From the NCBI GenBank assembly GCA_003138795.1, contig PLHC01000008.1:1-35622 (forward strand): DNA of 35,622 nucleotides. Reading direction: 5' to 3'. Source of the stretch: Granulicella sp. (lineage in GTDB: Bacteria > Acidobacteriota > Terriglobia > Terriglobales > Acidobacteriaceae). The translations under genes were made by a program, and so were the position numbers. Shown here in pieces: positions 30,750 through 35,622 of the stretch; the first letter of the stretch is position 1, and each line of letters starts with the position of its first letter. Under the pieces are notes generated by a model that saw nothing but the letters and a program-made list of their open reading frames with translations, made no database searches and was not told where the DNA came from.

Positions 30750-30952
30750 TAGACCGCCTCGCTGTCTTTACGCCTGCGAGCTTGTAAAACCGCCTCATCC
30801 GCAAACGCAGCAGCAGTGGCCACGGTGGGTATCCGCCCGGAATACATCTCGAGAATCACAGGGGTAACCGAGCACACCATCCGCTCCCACAGCTCACACT
30901 CGTGCGCTGAGGCAAAACAGACCGCTGGCCGCTCGATATCAACTTTCACCAT
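30749..30952 (-). CDS. Small hypothetical protein, 67 residues
   Basis: Unrecognised. MVKVDIERPAVCFASAHECE begins a likely beta-alpha fold. The helical C-terminus is VATAAAFADEAVLQARRRK. Two Cys residues near the start are not in a standard zinc motif. ATG 30952 has GGAGG at 6 nt and overlaps the previous stop (TGATG). It belongs to the chain of small early genes and has no visible specific role. Confidence 0.65.
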   Translation of the reverse strand: MVKVDIERPAVCFASAHECELWERMVCSVTPVILEMYSGRIPTVATAAAFADEAVLQARRRKDSEAV

Positions 30953-31254
30953 CACTCGCCTCCAAATAAATTCGCTTGCTCTTGACTACCGCCGCCGTGG
31001 GACCGCATGAACTGCACCATCTGTTCGCGGGTATGCTCGACAGCACCATGCTCGACAGCCGCAGTGCGCCGGGTTGCCACCAGGTCATAGTGCGGCAGCT
31101 TGTCTTTGGCTTGAAACCACTCCCGCCGCATCCCGATCGCCCGCGCCATGGCGTGCAGCTCCTCGAGCGTGTCCGCGTACATGTGGCAGCTGCGCTCCCA
31201 GCGAAAAGTCTTCGATCCACCATGTGCCATCACCGGATCCACATAAACGCTCAT
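30952..31254 (-). CDS. DUF4031 domain protein
   Basis: A 100-residue protein of a widespread small phage and bacterial family: MSVYVDPVMAHG, then FRWERSCHMYADTLEELHAM, IGMRREWFQAKDKLPHYDLV, and ATRRTAAVEHGAVEHT. The matched order of these conserved blocks makes the assignment good. The biochemical function of DUF4031 is not known. The ATG overlaps the previous stop (ATGA), as throughout this operon. The C-terminal Gly/Gln-rich tail (HGGGSQEQANLFGGE) is beyond the family core. Confidence 0.8.
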   Translation of the reverse strand: MSVYVDPVMAHGGSKTFRWERSCHMYADTLEELHAMARAIGMRREWFQAKDKLPHYDLVATRRTAAVEHGAVEHTREQMVQFMRSHGGGSQEQANLFGGE

Positions 31255-31508
31255 GCGCCGGGCTCCGGCTCACATAAGGGTTCACCTTCGTCGAGAATGA
31301 TGACCCACTGGGGATTCTCAAGACTGCGTTCTAGCAACCGACGGGAATCGAGGTAAAGCACTTCGTCCGTCAAGTCGACTGTGGCGCTCGCGAGATCAAA
31401 CCACATATCGCCATAGCAATTGCTTCCCTGAGGAACACATTCGCTTTCGATCACACCGGCAGCGCGTTCATACGCGAAGCTCATCTCGATCATTCGCAGG
31501 TCACTCAT
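31251..31508 (-). CDS. Small acidic protein, 85 residues
   Basis: No recognised family. It is acidic throughout (WFDLASATVDLTDEVLYLD, ILDEGEPLCEPEPG) with alternating strands and one helix (RRLLERSLEN). The acidic surface recalls DNA-mimic anti-restriction or inhibitor proteins, but that is only a guess from charge. It is chained by 4-nt overlaps at both ends (ATGA at 31505-31508 and 31251-31254). Confidence 0.6.
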   Translation of the reverse strand: MSDLRMIEMSFAYERAAGVIESECVPQGSNCYGDMWFDLASATVDLTDEVLYLDSRRLLERSLENPQWVIILDEGEPLCEPEPGA

Positions 31509-31777
31509 CGCGATCCCTTCTTCGCTGCTCTTGCGAGCTTGCGGTCGGCCAATTCGCGGGCCAGTTGGCGTTCCCGTTCGAGGCGTTCATGCAACTCCGG
31601 CATGCGGTCCTCAAGCAGGCGCTGGGACTCACGCGGAGCGCACAGCGGATCGGCGGCGATAGCCAGGTCATCGACCCGCACGATGACCACCAGCAGCGCA
31701 CCGCTCTTCTTTAGCAGCCACGCCGCCGCAGCCTGCAGCGCACCGTTGCTCGTCAGCTCCCAATCACGCTTTGCCAT
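31505..31777 (-). CDS. Small hypothetical protein, 90 residues
   Basis: Unrecognised. MAKRDWELTSNGALQAAAAW is followed by an apolar strand region (LLVVIVRVDDLAIAADPLC). A long charged helix, MPELHERLERERQLARELAD, and a basic end (RAAKKGSR) complete it. The middle is too short for a firm membrane call. ATG 31777 has GGAGG at 6 nt and lies 14 nt inside the DUF5131 gene. The longer reading frame upstream is the antisense-like extension of that gene's 3' end and is not supported. Confidence 0.6.
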   Translation of the reverse strand: MAKRDWELTSNGALQAAAAWLLKKSGALLVVIVRVDDLAIAADPLCAPRESQRLLEDRMPELHERLERERQLARELADRKLARAAKKGSR

Positions 31778-32858
31778 GCGCAACCTCCGGAAACTGGTGC
31801 CACTGCACGCCATCGAGCAGATCGCCCGCAGACTTCTTGCCGAGGCGCGCCATCCACACGTCGTTGTCTCTAGCCGATCCGAGAATCTGCCCATCCTTTC
31901 CGTCGCGCGTTAGTCTGACGTGAGGCTTATTGTCCGGATCGTCCCATCGGTGATCCCGCCACTCGCCCCATTGCTTGAAGAAGAAGGGCACGCCAGCGGC
32001 GACACACTGATCGCGCAGGCTGCAAGCCCAGGCCGGATGCATCGGGCGAGCTCCAGGGCCGCTCTCGCCGCCGCAGATCACCCAGTCAAGACGCGTCGCA
32101 ATCTCTGCTCCGGGGTCCACACCTGCATTACTCAAAGCGTTCAGATACCTCCCAATCCCACTAACGCTCAGAAGTTCTTCCAGACTTACATGCCGCAGCA
32201 GGGGTTCAGCGGAGATGAACCGCACTGCTGCCGGCGTCTTCAGCAGCAGCGGGATACGCTCATCCGCAGCCTTCTGGTTCTCGACCGAGACACCCAACCA
32301 CACGTTTAGCAGCGGCCAGTTACTACTTACTCGACAGCCGCATTCATCACGATCCGCGCCGAGATCATAGACAACCTCAGCATTCTTCGGAAACATGGAG
32401 CGCGGATATTTCACGTGTGCTTCAATCTCAAACGCCAGGTCACCAGCAGCCAGCATCACATCGCTGCGTCTACCCGGCTCGCCCAGATATGCCAGCATCC
32501 GCTCCGGCCGCTTCGTGAGGATCTGAAACGTGTGCCGCGCGCACAGCGCCATCACCGCGAAGATACGGTCGCGCATTTCATCCGTCACGTTCTCATGAAA
32601 GAGGTCGCTCATCGAGTTGACGAAGATGCGGCGCGGCGTCTTCCAGCGCAGCGGATCGAGCAGGTGCTCTTCCACGAACTCGATCCTTCCATTCCACCTG
32701 CCCAACGCCGTCAGGCCTGCATACGCCAACCCCGGCCCGCTGAAGCGATGCGCTACGCTCTCGGCGTAGCAGTTGCGGCATCCCTCACTCACCCGCGAGC
32801 ATCCCCGAATCGGATTCCACGTCGCATCCGTCCACTCGATTGATGTCGCACCGCTCAT
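31764..32858 (-). CDS. Phage Gp37/Gp68 family protein (DUF5131)
   Basis: A 364-residue protein with the DUF5131 hallmarks: TSIEWTDATWNPIRGCSRVS, the Cys cluster GCRNCYAE, RIFVNSMSDLFHENV, FQILTKRPERM, NVWLGVSVENQ and WVICGGESGPGARPMHPAW, and FKQWGEWR. The layout resembles radical-SAM-like barrels and the Cys residues probably hold a metal or cluster. The function is not established in the literature I know. It is widespread in phages and mobile elements, often beside a ParB-like gene as here. The start overlaps the ParB-like stop (ATGA). Confidence 0.9.
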   Translation of the reverse strand: MSGATSIEWTDATWNPIRGCSRVSEGCRNCYAESVAHRFSGPGLAYAGLTALGRWNGRIEFVEEHLLDPLRWKTPRRIFVNSMSDLFHENVTDEMRDRIFAVMALCARHTFQILTKRPERMLAYLGEPGRRSDVMLAAGDLAFEIEAHVKYPRSMFPKNAEVVYDLGADRDECGCRVSSNWPLLNVWLGVSVENQKAADERIPLLLKTPAAVRFISAEPLLRHVSLEELLSVSGIGRYLNALSNAGVDPGAEIATRLDWVICGGESGPGARPMHPAWACSLRDQCVAAGVPFFFKQWGEWRDHRWDDPDNKPHVRLTRDGKDGQILGSARDNDVWMARLGKKSAGDLLDGVQWHQFPEVAHGKA

Positions 32859-34726
32859 GCCGTCACCCCTTTGGACTTCTTTCCCGCTGGCAGTACAGCC
32901 TTCTTCGCCGGAACCTTTTTCGCAGCAGGTTTAGCGACTTTCTTGACCGGCTTTGCGGCGTCCGGAGCGGTCCATTTGAAACCGAGCTCCTTCGCGACGG
33001 CGTCCATCGCCCGGCGCTCAGCCTCTTTCCGTTCGCGGCGGTCGACCTTCAGCAGGTCCGCGTGCTCTAGCGCGGCGGCCAGACGAATCAACTCATCCAC
33101 CATGGCCGTGCCGATATATTTCTCGATCGCATCCATTGCGACATCATCCTGCGCGGACAAGTGAGTGCCCTTCGCGGTTGGTACCGGAATCCCCATTGAC
33201 ACCGCCAGGCTTACACCGTCAATACCCCACCCGCGCTCGAGTGCATCCTCGAGGAGCTTGCGCAGAACCGCTTCACGCTTCTCCATCGCCTTCGCCAGCA
33301 GCAGCTTCATGAACGCGACACGCACCGGCCGCTCGCTCTCCACGTACGCCTTCGCAGCAGCCTCACGCGCTTCACGCTCCGCCGTCGTCTCCGATGGCTT
33401 CGGCTTATCCTCGCTGCGCGCCTGCTTCTCCTCCCAGCCCTTCGAGTGCACCTTGCAGCCCACCGCGATGCACACCCGGACAGTCTCACCGGCCATCCGC
33501 AGCTTCTCCCTGCCGCCCATGTAGCCGCGATCGCCCGCATCGCTCCAATCCACCGTCACACCCGAACGCACATTCGCGCAGCTGCCCATCTTGGCATCGA
33601 TCCACTGGCCGTACTTCAGCACCTTCGCCGGGTTGGCCGTCTCGGCAGCTGACTTGATAGAGCACGCCGCAATCCCATCATTGGGCACAATGCTCGGCTT
33701 CACGCTGGATATCTTCCAGCTCAGCCGCGGTACCAGAACCTTCGGCTTGGCCAGCTCATCGTGCCCAGCCTTGCGCATCTCGATCTGCACGAAGCCTTCC
33801 GTCTTGGCTGCGAAGCATGCGCCGTCGGTGCAGGTCGCGTCGCCCATCTCCATATCGCCGAAGAGCGGCGTATTAGCCTTGGTATTCTTCGGGCACTCCG
33901 CGCAGGGCCCAACGTCGGGCAGCAGGTAGTCTTCGTCCGTCAGCGACCAGGGCGCGCGGCTCAACAGGATGCCCGACTCAGCCTCAATCCACGCCTTCAG
34001 CCGAACGACGCTCTGCGGTTCAAAGGTGTAGGAATAACGCGACGAATTCCCCGCAGCCTTATCCGCGCGCGCCTGCACAACGCTCGCGATCCGCTGCTGC
34101 AGCACCGTCTCCACGGTCGTCTTCGAGCCCGCGCTATGGTCCAGCGTCCACTTCAGTGCGGCATTCTGCTCGGCCTCCGCCAGGCGCGCCAGCAGCAGCG
34201 CATGGTCGATGGTGATCAACTCAGCCCGCATCGCATCGCGCGAGTGCAGCGTCAGCGCACACAGGCGCAGGATCTTCGCGACATAGCTCTGCTCCTTGCC
34301 CATCCGCGCCGCGACTGCCGGAATCGAGCCAAGCACCTGGAGCAGCCGCTCGAAGGCCTCAGCTTCCTCCACGGGGTGAATGTCGACGCGCTGCAGGTTG
34401 GCGACGATCGCGGTCTCGGCCGCCTCGGCATCGGTCATGCCGCGAGCCAGCAGGCACGGCAGCAGCTCGAGGCCAAGCTCCCGCGCTGCCAGCAGGCGGC
34501 GATGCCCGGAGACGACCTCGTAAACGTCAACGCCGTGGCCACCGTCGCAGTCCTCAAGGAACACTGGCCGCACCAGCAGCGGCTCCTGGAGGCCGGACTG
34601 CGCGATCGAGGCCTTGAGCTCGTCAAGCCTAGACCGGTCGAAGGTCTGGCGTGGGTTGGTGCTCGAGGCGCGAAGGTCAGCGACGTTCAGCTCCAACAGG
34701 ATTCGTTCCGAATTGCGGTCTGTCAT
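32855..34726 (-). CDS. ParB-like protein with cysteine cluster and Lys-rich tail
   Basis: A 623-residue protein. N-terminal ParB domain: STNPRQTF, SGLQEPLLVRPV, SGHRRLLAARELG, and ANLQRVDIHPVEEAEAF. An HTH domain follows (SIPAVAARMGKEQSYVAKIL). In the middle a Cys cluster (CAECPKNTKANTPLFGD, CTDGACFAAK) recalls the PRTRC-type ParB proteins of plasmids. The last 50 residues form a Lys/Ala/Pro tail (KPVKKVAKPAAKKVPAKKA), like histone H1. ParB folds are CTP switches; here it may organise or protect phage DNA. No ParA gene is visible. GAGGGA precedes ATG 34726. Confidence 0.88.
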   Translation of the reverse strand: MTDRNSERILLELNVADLRASSTNPRQTFDRSRLDELKASIAQSGLQEPLLVRPVFLEDCDGGHGVDVYEVVSGHRRLLAARELGLELLPCLLARGMTDAEAAETAIVANLQRVDIHPVEEAEAFERLLQVLGSIPAVAARMGKEQSYVAKILRLCALTLHSRDAMRAELITIDHALLLARLAEAEQNAALKWTLDHSAGSKTTVETVLQQRIASVVQARADKAAGNSSRYSYTFEPQSVVRLKAWIEAESGILLSRAPWSLTDEDYLLPDVGPCAECPKNTKANTPLFGDMEMGDATCTDGACFAAKTEGFVQIEMRKAGHDELAKPKVLVPRLSWKISSVKPSIVPNDGIAACSIKSAAETANPAKVLKYGQWIDAKMGSCANVRSGVTVDWSDAGDRGYMGGREKLRMAGETVRVCIAVGCKVHSKGWEEKQARSEDKPKPSETTAEREAREAAAKAYVESERPVRVAFMKLLLAKAMEKREAVLRKLLEDALERGWGIDGVSLAVSMGIPVPTAKGTHLSAQDDVAMDAIEKYIGTAMVDELIRLAAALEHADLLKVDRRERKEAERRAMDAVAKELGFKWTAPDAAKPVKKVAKPAAKKVPAKKAVLPAGKKSKGVTA

Positions 34727-34795
34727 AAATCCCTCACTCCTGAAATGTTTGGTTTGCGCACGGCGAAAGCCTTTCCTCTTGCCGTGCGCGCAGCA

Positions 34796-35194
34796 CTAGC
34801 GAACGACGCTGACCGTCTTTGCGTCGACGTTGTCGCAGTCGACCTTCAGCGTCAGCACATCCGAGCGCGTCAGGTCAGAGATCGAGTTGGATATGCGCGT
34901 TCCCGCGGCGTCATAGACCAGCACGCGAACGCGGCGATGCAGTTGCTTATGGTTCGGGTCCTTATGGTTGGCAATCGCCTTGGCAGCCGACTCCACGCGC
35001 CCAGCCACATCGCTCGCGCGAACAATCGCCTCCTGCAGCCGTGTGAAATCTTCGGTGTCGACATCGACCTTGAGGGTGATCACCTTGTCAGCGACGCCTG
35101 CCAGCGGCAGTGCAACCCTGCCCGCGAACCGCGAGCGCTTGGCTACCTTCTTCTTTGCAACCTTCTTTGCTGCCTGCTTCGACGTACCTGCCAT
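34796..35194 (-). CDS. Hypothetical protein with Lys-rich N-terminal tail, 132 residues
   Basis: I know no family. The first 20 residues are AGTSKQAAKKVAKKKVAKRS, a basic, likely disordered DNA-binding tail. The remainder is a compact alpha/beta domain: KVITLKVDVDTEDFTRLQEA, a helix ending in AAKAIANHKD, HRRVRVLVYDAAG, and VLTLKVDCDNVD. The phrase TLKVD[VC]D occurs twice. The similar Lys tail on the ParB-like neighbour suggests the two act on the same DNA. GAGGAGGCAGT precedes ATG 35194, a strong ribosome site. Confidence 0.6.
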   Translation of the reverse strand: MAGTSKQAAKKVAKKKVAKRSRFAGRVALPLAGVADKVITLKVDVDTEDFTRLQEAIVRASDVAGRVESAAKAIANHKDPNHKQLHRRVRVLVYDAAGTRISNSISDLTRSDVLTLKVDCDNVDAKTVSVVR

Positions 35195-35214
35195 ACTGCC
35201 TCCTCATCCACGCT

Positions 35215-35466
35215 CTACGTGGAAAGCTCAATGTGTGTGGTTCGGCCGTTCCTACGGCGGAAGAAGTTCAGCTGCAGCGGCCGAGACCGGACCTGTACAA
35301 CGGCAGCCCCGTCGCGATGCATACCCGCGCCCTGGATCAATGCGGCACGCTTCATCGCCTTCAACGTTGCGGCCACTGCTACGCGCGACCAGCCGAGAGC
35401 CTGCGCCACTTCGACGCTGGTCATGCCTGCAGGATGTGCGCGTAGCAGGCTCAAAATCTTTTCCAT
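35215..35466 (-). CDS. Winged-helix/HTH protein, 83 residues
   Basis: MEKILSLLRAHPAGMTSVEV then AQALGWSRVAVAATLKAMKR is a winged-helix DNA-binding fold (residues 1-50), with GAGMHRDGAAVVQVRS as the wing region and a basic C-terminus (FFRRRNGRTTH). It is a transcription factor candidate for the early operon. The ATG at 35466 overlaps the previous stop (TGATG), and a purine-rich GGGGGTG precedes it. It does not have the size or the C-terminal domain of a CI-like repressor. Confidence 0.65.
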   Translation of the reverse strand: MEKILSLLRAHPAGMTSVEVAQALGWSRVAVAATLKAMKRAALIQGAGMHRDGAAVVQVRSRPLQLNFFRRRNGRTTHIELST

Positions 35467-35622
35467 CACCCCCGAACCTCTTCAACGGTCAGGTCAATGG
35501 CTTTGCCGAAGACCTCGATTGCGGCGTCCCAGACCTTGCGCGGATCGACTAGAGGAAGGTCGAGGGCGAGGTCGAGGGCGAGGTCGAGGGCGAGGTCGAG
35601 GTCGAGGGCGAGGTCGAGGTCG
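35466..35622 (-). CDS. Partial gene: C-terminus with Leu-Asp/Leu-Ala repeats
   Basis: Only the last 51 codons are inside the window. The visible part starts with alternating LD/LA dipeptides encoded by the repeat tract, then PLVDPRKVWDAAIEVFGKAI and DLTVEEVRG, an amphipathic helix. The stop overlaps the winged-helix start (TGATG), which supports real translation. Identity cannot be told; the gene is cut by the window edge. Confidence 0.5.
   Translation of the reverse strand, partial: DLDLALDLDLALDLALDLALDLPLVDPRKVWDAAIEVFGKAIDLTVEEVRG
35556..35622 (+). repeat. Short tandem repeat tract (6-bp unit) at the window end
   Basis: The units GGTCGA and GGGCGA alternate imperfectly for about 67 nt and run off the window. 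The tract keeps the reading frame of the partial gene (minus strand: GAC CTC, GCC CTC). Length probably varies by slippage. The window ending inside it is consistent with an assembly break. Confidence 0.85.

Overview
The window is most of a temperate tailed phage or prophage with a long non-contractile tail (siphovirus type, HK97-fold capsid). Every gene I can support lies on the minus strand, so the map reads right to left. By eye the DNA is high in GC. A GH24 lysozyme and a possible inner-membrane spanin suggest a Gram-negative host. Acidobacteriota or Proteobacteria would fit my recollection of similar proteins, but nothing in the window proves it. I see no host genes, tRNA, rRNA, IS element or CRISPR array.

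Layout in transcription order. (1) Early region, about 35.6-27.0 kb: tightly overlapping genes. They encode a cut-off protein with Leu/Asp/Ala repeats, a winged-helix protein, a Lys-rich protein, a ParB-like protein, a DUF5131 (Gp37/Gp68) protein, small unknowns, a DUF4031 protein, a triple zinc-ribbon protein, an HNH protein, and a replication block. The replication initiator carries four iteron-like palindromes inside its own coding sequence. (2) A probable late control region, 26.29-26.52 kb: an extended -10 promoter, a structured leader and a strong intrinsic terminator just before the lysozyme, arranged like lambda pR'-tR'. (3) Lysis and accessory genes, 26.3-24.1 kb. (4) Packaging and head, 24.1-17.5 kb: HNH, small and large terminase, portal, prohead protease, major capsid protein and connector genes. 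(5) Tail, 17-1.5 kb: closure and completion proteins, tail tube, two chaperone ORFs, tape measure, distal tail proteins, a 1903-residue tail-tip protein and two small genes, ending in an intrinsic terminator. (6) A tyrosine integrase at 0.2-1.3 kb with its own promoter.

The most unusual content: a two-gene cassette (DEDDh exonuclease-BRCT protein and a membrane-anchored protein) inserted in the tail operon, whose two promoters share one design and place an ATG 7 nt after the -10 box; a C-terminal Hint (intein-like) domain on the tail-tip protein; an extra domain in the E-loop of the capsid protein; iterons that double as protein repeats; and an integrase whose first catalytic arginine appears to be cysteine.

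No lysogeny repressor is visible on either strand. If the phage is temperate, that gene lies outside the window, probably beyond the repeat tract where the window ends.
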